DNA from: Phanerodontia chrysosporium
Taxonomy: Eukaryota > Basidiomycota > Agaricomycetes > Polyporales > Phanerochaetaceae
DNA length: 64,000 nt
Assembly: GCA_001910725.1 (NCBI GenBank)
Contig: MJGA01000005.1
Span: 496,001 to 560,000 of the forward strand
Direction of reading: 5' to 3'
The position numbers and the translations under genes are program-made. Below are positions 24,217 to 36,156 of the stretch, piece by piece. The notes beneath the pieces were generated by a model. The model did no database searches, had not been told where the DNA came from, and saw nothing but the letters and a program-made list of their open reading frames with translations. Each line of letters opens with the position of its first letter. Position 1 is the first letter of the stretch.

Positions 24217-27184
24217 CGCCCTCCGAGGTGCATCGGTGCTCGTCGCCGCTCCGTTGTGTCGGTATGTCCTCTGTGTCCGTCGCAAGGTTGCTCGCTCGTC
24301 CACGCACATCGCTACTCCCCTGTCTTGCACCTGCGACCGCCTCCGTCCTAGACCCATCTATCACGGCACTCTGGATACGACACACTGCACCGCCTCACCC
24401 TCGGCCTTCCCATGCGACTCGGCAGCGACCATCGTTCTCTGCCTTGTGTCGCCTCTCCGTCCGTATTTATCGAAAGTCTCCGCCACGGCATCCGGGCCAG
24501 CCTATATGGAGCACGAAAGACGTCGCCATTAGGCGATAGCGCGTCCTGTCCGTTTCCTCCCTCCCTCTGCTGTATCCGCATTTGCTCTGTATAACATCAG
24601 ACGTCCTCCACACGACCCCGGCTCATGCACTGCATCATCATCCATCGTTGCGGCCGCCCATCATCGGTTGTACTCCATCACTGTCGAATGAAACGCCTGT
24701 ACCATTACTACCTCGCGTACCAACAGCAGTCCATTTCCGCCGGGATCCCAAAAGCTGCCTGCACTGTTCCTCTTGTACTCGTCCAAGCTTTCTCGACCAC
24801 CCCTACCCCATGGATCTCCCCTTGCGCTCGCCCATCCCCGCTTACTGCTTTCCCGCTCGTCGAGGCTACCCCGCGTTCATGTTCACTTGGGAGTATTCAG
24901 GACCTCACTCGGATCTTCCTCTTTCGCTGGCACTTCTGGTTCATTGTTCTCCCGTCGTGTCCTCGTAGTTTTTAATCGCATTTTCGCCACCTTTTCATCA
25001 CCATCTCTCCCCCTATTAACCCCCTCACCTCATCGCGGCATCCCCTTTTCGCAATACCCTAGCACACACACATCCCTGGATTACCTACTCTAATCTGATC
25101 ACCCTACCCACGCGCGATCGCATTTCCACCGCATTTACTCCATCCCTCTCGTCTTTTACTTCTTGAGCATCTGTGCGGACCGACACCCCTGGCAGCGATT
25201 TTTTCTGGATTTCTTTCATCTCGCATACTTGTCGGAAAAGTTGAATCCGAGTTCATCAGTATTATCCCCTCGAGCTCGTGGATGGTAGTCTTTCTTGAAA
25301 AAAAAAAGTCCATATCTCTATTTACCCTTTGTCTCTTTATCTATTGTGGTTTCGGCGTGGAATAGAGGTGCATACCCTGGCTTTCTGGGTATTTTCTCCG
25401 CGGAACACCCCACCCCAGCATTTGTGCCGGACTCTTTACTAATACGTGAGCCACGAGCCGCAGAAGCGACCAGGGAAGGTGCGTGCGTGTGTCGAGACCC
25501 TCGGAAGAGCGCAACTGCGTGCCTCCCTAGAGAGGCAGACGCGGCTTCTGCCCGCTATCGCCACTGACGCATGCGCAGGCATTCTCGTGCGATGCATGGC
25601 GCCCCAGCATGCATGTGCGCGCGCCCCGAGCGAGCCTCGAGGATGTGCCAGTGCGTCAGCGGGGTAACCCGACCCGCGCAACGTATATTCGAAACCACGC
25701 CATCGTCGTGTCCGTAGGGCAGCACAACGTACGGCCGTCGTGCCACCACCGGTGCTGGCTGTGCGGGGCGTGCGCGCCCGCCAGGATCCTCGCTGCCGAG
25801 TGGCGAAGCCCGTGCACAAGAACAAAGCTTATCGCGCCCCCGGCAACCCACTGCGCGCGTGCGTGCGCATGCATGCGTGCGTCTTCCATACGCAGTTTAG
25901 CCCTCGGCACCGTGGGTGCGTCTCGTCCCGTGGGCGTGTCCCCCGCTCGTAAGGCAGCCCGGATGTCATCACCAGTCATTGTGCCCCCCTCTCGCATTTT
26001 CGCGAGCGTTCGCGAAGGCAACAATGCACATCCTGCGCGAGCGCAGAAACGCTCCCAGGCAGCACCACGGCGAATCGGCGCGCGGGCATTACTCTATGGG
26101 ACCGCTCCCACCCCACGCGCGCGGAGCCAGACCCGCCGCGCTGGTGCGCGAACCTCCGCGGGGGCCCTCCGCTGGCGTCGATCCCGCGTCCAAAACGGTG
26201 CGGGTGCGCACTCGACAACACGCACACCAGACACGATGCTCGCGTCCGTGAGGGATTGGCGGCGTCGGTGGGAAGCGAGTGTGATAGGGGCCGGGCGCGC
26301 ACCGGGCGCGGGGCAGCCGCCGCGGGTGTGCGCGCGTGTCTTGGGTCGGTAGGTCTCGCCGCGCGTGGTGCACCGCGAGGGGCGGCGCTGCGGGGTGGCA
26401 AGGAGGCAGCTTTATGCACGGTGCCGCTCGCAGCGGTATTCTGGACGCCGTCTCGCGGAGTCGCCTCGTGCGTCCATACGAGGGAGGTGGGAGGTGGGAG
26501 GGACCTCGTGCCTGCCATATATCGCAGTGAGCATGCGATCGGCGCTGCGTGCACGCCGACGGGGCCCAGTGGAAAACGAACCATGCATCCGGCCGTGCGG
26601 GCAGCCCGAGACGCAGTTCCACAAAGCTTGTTGCGCCAAGCATCGTACACGCGGTCGCATGCACCTTCCGCGAGTGGACGATTGCGTGAGACTCGGTGCA
26701 TTGCTTCTTGCTGAATGAAGAGGGATGGGGCCAGCCCCCGAGCGTGGGTAGAACGCTTATTGACGTTCGCATGCTGTCCAACCGCAATATTTAGCACTAG
26801 TATAAATGGAGTCTGTTAATCATCGTCGAATATCAGGATTTAATTAGACAGACCTATGACGACTGCACGTCACAGCAATGCGGTGTCTTCAGAGCGACTA
26901 CGCAGCGTCACTATGAACGTTAGCAGTAGCTAAGTCGGCGAGAACAACTTGCATATCACCAGAGACCCTGTAATCAATGAACGCACGATGATGATAAGCC
27001 ATGTCTTCTTGTCAGCACGCCCGGCTTCGCAGGAAAGGATGATGCCATAGCAGACATATGGGTAAACATGGAGAGCGTCATGAATATAAAATGCAAAGTA
27101 CAGAAACACCGATAATATGCGATAGCAAAAGGTCTCCTCCGGCAACAAAGCCAAGTGAGCCCAGGATAGTCGACGGCAAGGTCT
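24217..27184. other. 3 kb without a supported gene: pyrimidine-rich 3' region, then GC-rich ORF-dense DNA
   Basis: From 24.2 to 25.4 kb the plus strand is strongly C/T-rich with long T and CT runs, probably the 3' region of the gene before it. From 25.4 to 26.8 kb GC rises and overlapping ORFs appear on both strands, as at 20-22 kb, with no domain or splice support. From 26.8 to 27.18 kb the sequence is AT-richer and should be the 3' end of the ribosomal protein gene. Confidence 0.45.
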
Positions 27185-28128
27185 TCACCGGTTGGACTTA
27201 GCGACACGCTCGAGCTCATCCTTTTTCTGTGTGATGCAAAAGGCGGTAAGTATCCACGTGACTGGACGGAGGGGAAAGAATGCGAACCTTGATGGCGTAC
27301 GAGTTGGACGAGCCCTTGGCCGCGTTGATGAGCTCATCAGCAAGGCACTCAGCAACAGACTTAACGTTGCGGAACGCAGATTCGCGGGTCTGCAGAGAAC
27401 CAGGGTCAGGTCGAGCGCCCAGAATTTTTGGCAGGCGAGACGTACACCAGTGGTAAGGAGAGAGATGGACTGGTTGACCCGGCGGAGAGGGGAGACATCG
27501 ACAGCCTGGCGACGGACGGTTCCCTGGGAGCCGATACGGGTGGAGTCCTCACGGGGACCAGTGTTGACAATGGCGTCAACGAGAACCTAGGGAGACACGG
27601 ATTCGTCAGCTCCTGCTTCCTGATCCAATGCGTCGCGACTGTGCGAACCTGGATGGGGTTCTGGTCGGTGAGGAGGTGGATGATCTCGAACGCGTGCGCA
27701 ACGATGCGGACGGCCAGGAGCTTCTTGCCGTTGTTGCGGCCCTTCATCATCAAGCTGGATGCGTCCAGAAGCGTCAACTTCGTATTTCGGCTTGGGACCA
27801 GTGCAAACCGGCAGCATGGACGCCTACCTGTCGACCAGTCGCTCAACGATGGGCATCTGGGCCTTCTTGAACTGCTTCTTGGCATAACGGCCAGCGGTGT
27901 GGGGAAGGTAGACGGCGTGGCGGATTTGGATGTAGTCGGTCAGGGAGATGTCCTTGACCTCGACACTAGAGAATTACGGTACACGCGGGCGACACACAGA
28001 CGGTCAATACTTGGGCAAAGCTGCTAGCTGAACATGTTCACGCACTCCTGGGTGTCCCACTTTCCGAAAAGCTTAACCTCCGACCCGATCTTGGAGACCT
28101 CCTTGGGAAGAGTTTGAACCGCGGCCAT
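27185..28128 (-). CDS. RPS5: 40S ribosomal protein S5 (uS7)
   Basis: Six exons on the minus strand: 28046-28128, 27828-27965, 27649-27754, 27446-27586, 27288-27389 and 27185-27226, all GT-AG and in phase, giving 203 residues. The uS7 signature is unmistakable: [70 protein letters not shown] and the C-terminus [25 protein letters not shown]. Length is close to the human protein and shorter than yeast at the N-terminus. It is a core head protein of the small subunit that contacts mRNA and tRNA at the exit site. Six exons in 0.9 kb is typical of basidiomycete ribosomal genes. Confidence 0.96.
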
Positions 28129-29103
28129 TTTGATGATTTGTTGTCTTGAGGAAGGACCGGAGGGACCTTGAGGGCTGGGTCGTTGAGTGCGGTGGGCGGC
28201 GGCGTACAGGCGTCCTTGCGCTTCTGTCGACAGCCACGAGAATAAGGTTTGCGCCTGCACCGGCAAACGCCGAGTTAACTATACAGCCCCCAAATTTGGA
28301 ATCCCACGTGGCCACTTGAACTTGCACCTGCTCCTCGACGACCTTGCGTTCGCCCTGCCTACATGAACTTTGCTTGCTTGATATCGCTTATACCTGTACC
28401 TCATCTGATGGGCCGACTGACGTGGATTATCTTGGCCAATCTCGCCATTCTCGACGCGCTGGACACGGTCAAATGTTCTAGTTGATCCGCTTGACTTGTG
28501 CAACAGACTTGGGGACGCTGGGGATATCTGCATGCAACACTCTACTGGACGCAACCTTGCTCATCGATCTGCGATCATGGCTCACATTATGGCCGCTGTT
28601 CTTGCCTTTGTAGGCTTTGACTACGTCTTCCTGCAAGTGATGACATTGCGTTCGTAATGTTTGCAATTACGTCGTTGTGGCGCTATCTGTCCTTGTGTGT
28701 ATTCTCGTAGTATTCCAAGATGTAATGCAGTAGCTGCTCAGCCGTATTCTCATCAACGTTCTGACGCAAATACGCCACGCGTGCTCCTCCTGCAGTACCG
28801 GCGGTGCTATTAGACTAAAATTCTCCTCGCGGCCTCTGCTGGATAGTGGATCTATTGCTGTTGTAGCATGTAAGTCTTACACGCTCTCTGTATGTCGATT
28901 TCACTGGAATTCATAGTCGAATGCCGGTGCTTTCGGTGGCAGACCTGGGTGCAGCCTTGACCCCGACCGAATGAGGCAACTTCCCAGAACGTGTCGCTCG
29001 CCTGACAGCGAGCTTCTCGTATGTCGCCTTTGCTGTCGGTGCATAAAATCCAATGTCGGCTGGCCCGTCTCTTGCTTTCTGACCCATTCCTCTCCGTCTC
29101 GCT
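28129..29103. other. Divergent intergenic region, about 1 kb
   Basis: It lies between the leftward RPS5 gene and the next rightward gene and should contain both promoters. No ORF here has a recognisable product. Confidence 0.4.
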
Positions 29104-31067
29104 ATGGCCGATCAGCGAGTCCACCACGTCGCCTACATCGAGACAGACCGTTCCGAGGTCGAAGTCCGCGAAACATTCTCAGTTTGCGGTGATATGTAAG
29201 TACTCTGCTCTCGCCATTGTTCACCAGCTATTGAGCTGCATATATGCGTCTCCAGTCGCGACATATACCCGTGGAAGACAGGCGAGCACCGCGCCTCGAC
29301 ACATTACTTTATCGAGTTCGCAGACGAGGCCTCCGTCAGGCGTGCAAGGGTTCTACACGCACATGGTTTCAAAGCGCATACAGTCGCATATTCACCTCAG
29401 ATGGTGGCACACTTTGAGGGCGTGTCACGCCATCGCGCAAGAGGCCATCACTCGTCCCTCCCACCTCGCCCTCGGTCAGGAGACACGCGTATAGACCCAC
29501 CACCAACGTCGGGTATGTCCTGTTCGCTGTGCTGGCCTAGGCATGGTGCTAACTAAGTGCCACGCTGCAGCGAAAAAGAACAGCTCTCGGAAGACGAAAT
29601 GGTCCAGCGGCCGTCTTCATCAGGGTCCCGTCCGTGATTTGCCACTACTCCGGTTCCCAGATCTCCACTCCAAGAACAAGGAAAAGGTCGCCGAAGCTGG
29701 ACCATCCTTCACTGCACCTTCGCCCTCCGGGTCTTTTGAACTTGACATTTTTCAGCCTCCTTACGCGCCGACGCCTGTGAAGGGATCTCGGAAGCTAGTT
29801 CCCAGTACCGCTACAGGACCCTCTTTAACTTCCTCTCGCAACCCGGTCAAGGCCGAGCCTGGTGTGGCGGCTATCCCCGCGACCTCTCATTACACAGCAT
29901 CCCAACAGCCGGTCGTCCAACAGCTCGCATTGAGCCAATCTCGGACTTCGTCGTCCTCTGTGCCATCCCCATGCCTTACGTTCTCTTACCAAGGGGAGGC
30001 GCTCAGGTGTGAGCTCGACGCATTGTCCGAAAACCCTGCGGATATCATTTCCGTCCTCACGAAAGCTGCTGCCCACTGTTCGGAGAGGGACAAGTGGATG
30101 ATAGTCGCGGGGCACTATCGCAGCAAACGAAACGTGCAGGCTGCGGTCTCTGTTGTGACAGCTATGGTAGACGGTGAGCTATGTCCGGGACTACGTGATG
30201 CATTTCCGTTGTTGATATACCGCATCAGTGATGATGTCTCCCGCTGTTGGTCTTACCGCAGACGAGCTAAAACCAGCATTCATCATGCTCGCCAGTTGCC
30301 ACACAGACCTAAGTAGGGAGGTACGCAGATCTGGTCCGGAGGGCGGAGAGGCCGCCCGTGGGCATATGGACAAGGCCAAAAGATATTTCCAACTAGTATA
30401 TGGCACGCACTATCCCCAAGATGATCCCACTCGCGCCTCCCCATCTGCGACCCTGCAGCATCGAACTCTCCTACAGAGAGTAGACCGCCGACCCCAGGTC
30501 GCCATCTCCCCTGACCTGACCGCCCGTATGCGGATAATGGAGCGGGAGCTCCAGTCTCTCCGCGACAAGCATACCCATCAGATCGGGCAGCTTGCAGACG
30601 CGCAGGCGGCGAAGCGCAAGCTCGAGGAGGATCTCGATGTCGAGCGCACACTCCGCCAAAAGGCCGAGCACGAGGCCAGCGCGGAGCTCGCGGGCGCGCA
30701 GCGCAGCGCCAAGTACGCCCTCGAGCAGTGCCGGCGCGAAGTCGAGAACCGGCGCCGCGCCGAGGAGCGCGTGGATGCGCTGCGGGACGAGCTTGCGGCA
30801 GTCACCGCCGAGCTCACGGCGAAGCTCCGCGAGGCGCAGGACAAGGACTATAGGGCGCGCCAGTGCTTAGCGCGCCTCGGAGTCCTGTTCACCAGGGCGG
30901 CACAGGGCGAACTGGACGATCCGATGTCCTCGGTGTTCGGGAGTTCGTCTCGATCCACCCGCGTCACCCCGGTGCCCTCGATGCCTGGCAGCTCGTCTCG
31001 GCCGATGCGGATGACTCCGCCGCCTATGGGTCCTCCCGCCAAAAGGATGAGAACTGAAAGCGCATAG
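29104..31067 (+). CDS. Unknown protein with N-terminal RRM-like region and C-terminal coiled coil
   Basis: Exons 29104-29195, 29277-29512, 29571-30173 and 30262-31067 join in phase and code 578 residues. The first about 90 residues (HHVAYIETDRSEVEVRETFSVCGDIRDIYPWK ... THYFIEFADEASVRRA) have the strand-helix-strand order of an RNA-recognition-motif fold, but without a clear RNP1 motif. A Ser/Pro-rich linker follows, then a helical pair (DKWMIVAGHYRSKRNVQAAVSVVTAMV), then a long charged coiled coil at about residues 380-520. The tail ends in basic PPAKRMRTESA, a possible nuclear signal. The 3' exon might hide one more short intron after LSRE. Function unknown. Confidence 0.6.
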
Positions 31068-31397
31068 GGTTTGTACTTATTATGTAACATCACAGACACG
31101 CAGAGTACGAGGGACACTTTCATATGGTATAGCAGAGACATCGAAACTGTACAATTGATAGTAGCATTAGTACACGGCAATATGTATGAGAGTTCGGTAT
31201 AGGGTGTTAGAAGCAAGATAGCAGAGCTGGAGATTCATAGGACATTGTCCTCGTACATTCGGGGATTAGCGTGTAGACCCTGTATAGGCAGTGGGCACTT
31301 GGTCATCAGTACTCGTTGCCTGAGAGGGCCTTTCAAGTGTTAGCAGACGCGACCCTGGAGAGAAAGGACTTAATGATCGAGGGCTAAACGGAGAACG
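31068..31397. other. Region between convergent genes
   Basis: AT-richer 3' sequence between two stop codons facing each other. No gene or repeat seen. Confidence 0.4.
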
Positions 31398-32293
31398 TCA
31401 TCGTACGTACTTTAGGCTTAGCGTGGTGGGCAGCTCCTCTATTCGAGCATGAATGACACGGAGCGTCTCCTTCTTGTCATACAACACTCGCGTGCAATTG
31501 TTGCACCGCGCAGCCCAGCACTTCTGTGCCTCGGGCCAGTCGGAGATGCCAGGGTCGAGGACGGTGTCCCCGAGGGGGCGGACGTCCATCTCCATGACGA
31601 TGCGGTGCTTGAGCTCGCGCCAGGTGTGGTAGTCGACTGCGCTGCCGCAGTGTGAGCACGTCGACTCGACGCCGTCGCTGACGAACGGCGCCTCGTTGAG
31701 GCGCGCGCGGAGCGTGTCGCGGCGGCCGCGGTGCAACGCCTGGAGACCGAGCAGCGGGATCGACGTGAGCCTCGCGAGCAGCGGGAGGTGCCTCTCGTCG
31801 TGCAGGTTGAGCGTGAGCGTGCGCGCGGCGGCGAGTTGCGCGACGTCGTCCCAGCCGTAGCGGCACGCCAGCACAAAGAGACGCAGCGGGTCCGCGAGCA
31901 GTGGCGGCGTCGCGACGAGCGCGCGCACGATCGAGAGCGGGCCCGGCATGTCGTACTTCTCCGCCGCGTACAGCAGCGGCTCGATCACGTCGTACGACTC
32001 CAAGGTCGGGATTGCGAGCCCGCAGACGCAGCGCAGGAGCGCCTCGAGCGTGGAGGCGTCCTCGTCGAGGAAGACGTCGACGCGCTGCTCGCCGGCGGGA
32101 CTCTGCTGAGGGAGGGAGAACATGTCTTTGAACCAACCGAGGTCGTCTTGAGCGTGTAGGAGTGCACGCGGAAGAGGACACGGTCGCGGGAGCCCAACAC
32201 GGTGTCTGCGTCGGGCGAGTTGAAGAGCTCGTGAAACACGGAGGCGTGCTCCGGCTCGAGAGCTACCTTGACATCTGCGTCCTCCGATTGCAT
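31398..32293 (-). CDS. BTB/POZ domain protein, with an apparent -1 frameshift
   Basis: The start is ATG at 32293 (MQSEDADVKVALEPEHASV). The BTB core reads VLFRVHSYTLKTTS, then after a one-base shift near 32139 continues GWFKDMFSLPQQSPAGEQRVDVFLDEDASTLEALLRCVCG and IEPLLYAAEKYDMPGPLSIVRAL. This is the layout of the large Agaricomycete family of short BTB proteins. The C-terminal part carries four cysteines in two pairs (CSHCGS and CWAARCNNC) that could bind a metal. No GT-AG intron explains the shift; one missing base in a two-G run (minus strand) would. Role unknown; BTB domains dimerise or recruit cullin-3 ligases in general. Confidence 0.7.
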
Positions 32294-32981
32294 TGTGCTT
32301 AGATACCGCTCGCCAGACCTCGAGACCGCACAACGGTGACACTCGAGAGGATCTGTCCTGGACGCCGGCGCAGAGTCAGATCTGACCTCATTAAGCGAGA
32401 TTCTCGGAGTTTGCCGCCTAGACGCACCTGTCCCAGACGTCGGCAGAGAGGATCACGACTTTGGAGGCGTTCTGGTCGTGTACAAAGGTCTCTCGGACGC
32501 AGAGTCGGCCTCTTTCCTGCGCGGTCCAAAGAAACTATGTGCAGCCAATGCCGTGCGAACTGGGGCCTATATGTACTCGCATTCCAGCGCTTCAGCCCCC
32601 TAATCGGCCATATGGCGCGTTTCGACCGTAAGAAAATCGTGCAAACATGTAATCGAGGAGAAACATGTACCACGATCTCCTAGTATTGGTGTTCCGCACC
32701 CTCGAGACGTCTAAAGATCGACAGGAAAATTGTGAGAGCGGGGTGGCAGCGAGGCGGACGGGGCGGTGGTTGTCGGCAAACGGCGCCACGTGGGGATCGC
32801 CGCGCCGTCGGTGGGCCATTCCGAGACCGACGCCGGAAGTTGAACCGCACGTCGACAAAGCCAGTTTCTCCATAGCTCACTTTCTCCCCCGCACGTCCAC
32901 CATCCCCCGTCCATCCCGCCAGCCAACATCTGTTTCACGACGTCGCAAGGCCCGCCTTCTTACACGCCACAGTAGACCGCC
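32294..32981. other. Divergent intergenic region
   Basis: It holds the promoters of the leftward BTB gene and the rightward RING gene. Overlapping short ORFs have no support. Confidence 0.4.
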
Positions 32982-34150
32982 ATGCCGCCCGTGCGCTCCC
33001 CAAGCACCCGCCAGGGCTCGCGTCAGCCCCTCCAACCACAGCCTACGCCGCCCAAGATTGAACACGAAGTCATCGTCTTGTCATCCGACGATGATGAGCC
33101 AGCGCCCCCAAAGCCCGTCTCGAAGAAGGTGCTCTCGAGGGACTCGCGACAGAGGGGAAAGGCGAAATTGAGGCCGGCGCCTCCGCCGCCAGTGGAGGAG
33201 GTTGTCGAGATCTCCTCAGAAGACGATCCCCTCCAGCAGCAATCATTTGCAGAGCTCAAGAGGCAGTTAGAGAAGACAAAACATGTGCGTGGTAGTCTGC
33301 GTGCTGTGGTCTTCCCAGTGACTGATGTAAAACGGCTTTAGGAGCTTGAGCAGCTCAAGAGAGCGAAAACCGTGCCTGTGCCTGTGCATTCCGCTCCTGC
33401 CTCAGCAGACCTCATCCACAAGGTACGTTGTTACAACACCAAGAACGTGGATTCACTGCTGACACCCTCCTAGCTGAATCGTGTGGAAGCAGAATGCGCG
33501 CAGGCCAAGGCAGCCAATAAGGCATGGTTCACTCCGCCACCTCAAACGGTGTCGCAATGTAACTCATTAATGCCCTACAGCGGTTAATCGATGCATTGGA
33601 TGAGCAGCTATCTTGTGACATGTGTTATGAGAAAATGTGGCAACCATACTCGTAAGTCCACTGAGCTGCTACGCGCGCGCAATATTCCCTGACCGCTGCG
33701 CGCCTTTTCAGCCTAACATGCGGGCACACCTTCTGTCGTGGCTGCCTGCAGAACTGGTTCACAGCCGAGCTGGCGAAGTACATGGGCCAAAATCCAGGCT
33801 ACAACCCGGATCCGCCAGTGCCACGACAGTACCGCGAACTCTTGAGGCGGCGCGACCTCCAGCCCTTCCAGCGCACGCACCTCATGCGGCAGATCCAGCA
33901 GTTCTACGATACCATCAACCATCCCGACTATACGTGCCCGTCCTGTCGCAAGCCAGTGACCACGAAGCCAATTGAGGCTTTCACAGTGAAGAACATCGTT
34001 ACTGCCGTCGCAGAGGCTGAGGCCGCGGAGGCGCGCTTGCAGGGCAAGCCCGCCGCCAGCTCACGTAGAGCGGGGCCATCAAGGGCTCGAGAGAACAACC
34101 CCTTTGGAGGTTTCTTCCCATCCGCGAGCGACTTGCTAGAAGATTGGTAA
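32982..34150 (+). CDS. RING finger protein, likely E3 ubiquitin ligase
   Basis: Exons 32982-33284, 33342-33422, 33474-33521, 33581-33651 and 33712-34150 give 313 residues. The N-terminus holds two acidic VLSSDDDE / EISSEDD motifs that resemble SUMO-interacting motifs, then a short coiled coil. The RING is C3HC4: Cys156, Cys159, Cys171, His173, Cys176, Cys179, Cys243 and Cys246. The gap of 63 residues between the second and last cysteine pairs is longer than usual and holds a Pro-rich insert with a helix. Intron 3 (33522-33580) appears to start with GC instead of GT. The combination of SIM-like motifs and a RING suggests a SUMO-targeted or DNA-damage ligase, which is inference. Confidence 0.75.
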
Positions 34151-34935
34151 CACACTCTGATTGCGCGTCACGACCTTGCATAGCCTATTTCTGTATACGA
34201 CCATCATATATCCCCTCAGCCATCATGTCGCTAGACTCGAGCATACCATTGCACTCTGTATTTCTTCGCCCTTAACTTATCATAATTTGATTTGTCACCT
34301 TCTCCGGTACGACGATGCTTATTCATACCACTAACACGATGTCGGCAGGCTACATGACATGTGAAGTGCCTTGATGCGTTACATTAGAGGTAAGCTAAGG
34401 TTAATATCCAACTCTGAAATTCGAGCATCGCTGACCAATCTCAGACCAAGTGGTTATTGAGTGGGCCAGGAACGTCCTAAGTGGATGGCGTCTCTGCGGC
34501 ATAGTAGACAGGTTGAGCACAGTCGACCTATGGTTTCTGCCACTGATCTTCAGTCAATATCTTCAGGGACGGGTGAGCGCGATTACTGGGCGCGTCATTC
34601 AACCTCTCGGGACGAAGGCCCCTTCAAGGTCGAGTGCTGCCACATTGTTCTCTACACACTAGCTCACCCATACACAGTGATCCTCAGCACTGCCACACCC
34701 GTTTATACGCAGCGAGGGCAACACCTCGGGCCGCACCAGCGACGACGCGATGATCATGCAAGGTTCAAATTAGGTATCAGATACCCATTCAAGTGCAGGC
34801 ATGCGGGTCTGATTCAAATGACAGGAACAAAGCGCAGGTAGGTAGGAGATAGGTGACCAGTATCAGACGGCCAGCGACAGCACAGACGATTTTGTGGCCT
34901 TAGAGTGGGACCTGAGGAGTGAGTGATCAGGGGAT
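34151..34935. other. 3' region of the RING gene and unassigned sequence
   Basis: AT-richer sequence without a supported gene. It ends at the first copy of a 93-bp dispersed repeat. Confidence 0.35.
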
Positions 34936-35028
34936 TACAGCCGTTTGCAAATCAATGGTCTGGTCCGGATTTTTTTCGATTATGGGCGGAGTCCCCACCC
35001 GGCTGATGCCCGGCCCCGGGCGCCCGGG
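34936..35028 (+). repeat. 93-bp dispersed repeat, copy 1
   Basis: This block runs from TACAGCCGTTTGCAAATC to the GC palindrome GGGCGCCCGGG and recurs in inverted orientation at 38293-38385 with what looks like complete identity. Flanks on both sides of each copy differ. It is therefore a dispersed repeat, probably the end of a short retroelement or a non-autonomous element. Confidence 0.75.
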
Positions 35029-35474
35029 GACACCACAGGTTCCTTTCGCACCTGGCAACCCGACTATTTCCCGTTCGAGCATTACCCCGCTCATTGTCTG
35101 GCGGTAAGCCCGGGGACGGTGAGGCGGGATGGCGAGGACGCCAGGTGTCCTGACATATCCAGCGCTCCTAGACTCATCTCTAGTTTCGACAGACCCCTCA
35201 GGCGCCATCATGCGACACCTGCCTTTTAAGGTGCGCAGGATGCCCAAATGCGAACGCAACGGCAAAAACAGGTCTCCTACAGCAGCTGTATATGGTACGT
35301 ACACCCAAAAAGCGAACATTAAAAAAATTGTATACACATCTTTTGACAGAAGGAAATGAAGCCAGTTATGAAGGCACAAACCGGTCGAGTCCAAGAGTCA
35401 GGCTCCGAGTTGCTTGGCGGCTCGGACTCGATGCTTCAGTACTTCAGTCCTCGGCCGTAGCAACGTCGCTCTCC

Positions 35475-36156
35475 TGTTGATTTTCGGGTGCGACGCGCGA
35501 CATGCGCCCCGCGCTGAGTCAGCGCGCGAGCGGTCGAACGGTGCCGCCGTCGACGAGACCGTCCCCGTTATGTCATTGCTGACTAACGGCGGAATATCTT
35601 TCGCTTTTTATTCGATTTTCTCAGAATTTTCTAGTAGTAAATACATGTATATAAGGAGGGCCACAGGGCCCGCAGCGTGGAGAATTGAATCGCGTCGAGC
35701 CAGTTACCTGCGCCCGAACCCTAAATGGGTGACTTCCCATAAGAATTTAGGGACAGTGTCGTGTCTAGAGGCGTGGCTGTGTAGGCGTGACAACGGAGCC
35801 ACCTAGCTCGCGCGTCCAACCCATAAGCCTAACCGCGGTGACGTTTAGACACAAATGTCCCGGACCTTTTGTCGGAGAACTGCCATCAGGATCTTGATGA
35901 ATTGCCATAGAGAGTAAGGCCCGTCGCCTCCACCTACCTTTCGTGGTCAAAAAGAGGAGCGAATCGGTCTGGACAGGGGGGGTCCCCCCCGCCCAGATTT
36001 CGGACGGAAAGCAGGCCCAAAACGGTGGAGTTACCGTCTGGGAAGTGGGGTTCGCGTTAACTATGTCACGCTTTTCTCACGCAAACTCGGCAAAAGTCGT
36101 CTGAAGCGTCCAGAACTGTCCCTAAAGTACTTATGGGAAGTCACCCAATTCTAACA
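35475..36156 (+). repeat. 5' LTR of the gag-only element, interrupted by a MITE
   Basis: LTR sequence covers 35475-35726 and, after the 420-bp insertion, 36150-36156. Bases 36147-36149 are a duplicated AAT. The total of 259 bp equals the 3' LTR. A TATATAAG at about 35647-35654 is the likely promoter. Confidence 0.85.
35727..36146. mobile_element. 420-bp MITE with 31-bp terminal inverted repeats
   Basis: The ends are near-perfect inverted repeats starting GGGTGACTTCCCATAAG and continuing through TTAGGGACAG. The insertion lies in a copy of an LTR whose uninterrupted twin is present at 37820-38078, so limits are exact: a 3-bp duplication, AAT, flanks it. No ORF is present. TIRs starting GGG with a 3-bp duplication suggest a PIF/Harbinger-derived MITE, although the usual TWA target is not seen; superfamily assignment is inference. 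Confidence 0.85.

Noticed and set aside
34151..34935. tRNA or other small RNA gene
   Set aside because: I looked for A and B box pairs and cloverleaf arms here and in the other gaps and found none that I could support by eye.
35414..35806. 130-codon ORF across 35414-35806
   Set aside because: It runs from unique DNA through the LTR into the MITE, and the LTR part recurs at 37.8 kb. It is an artefact of the insertions.
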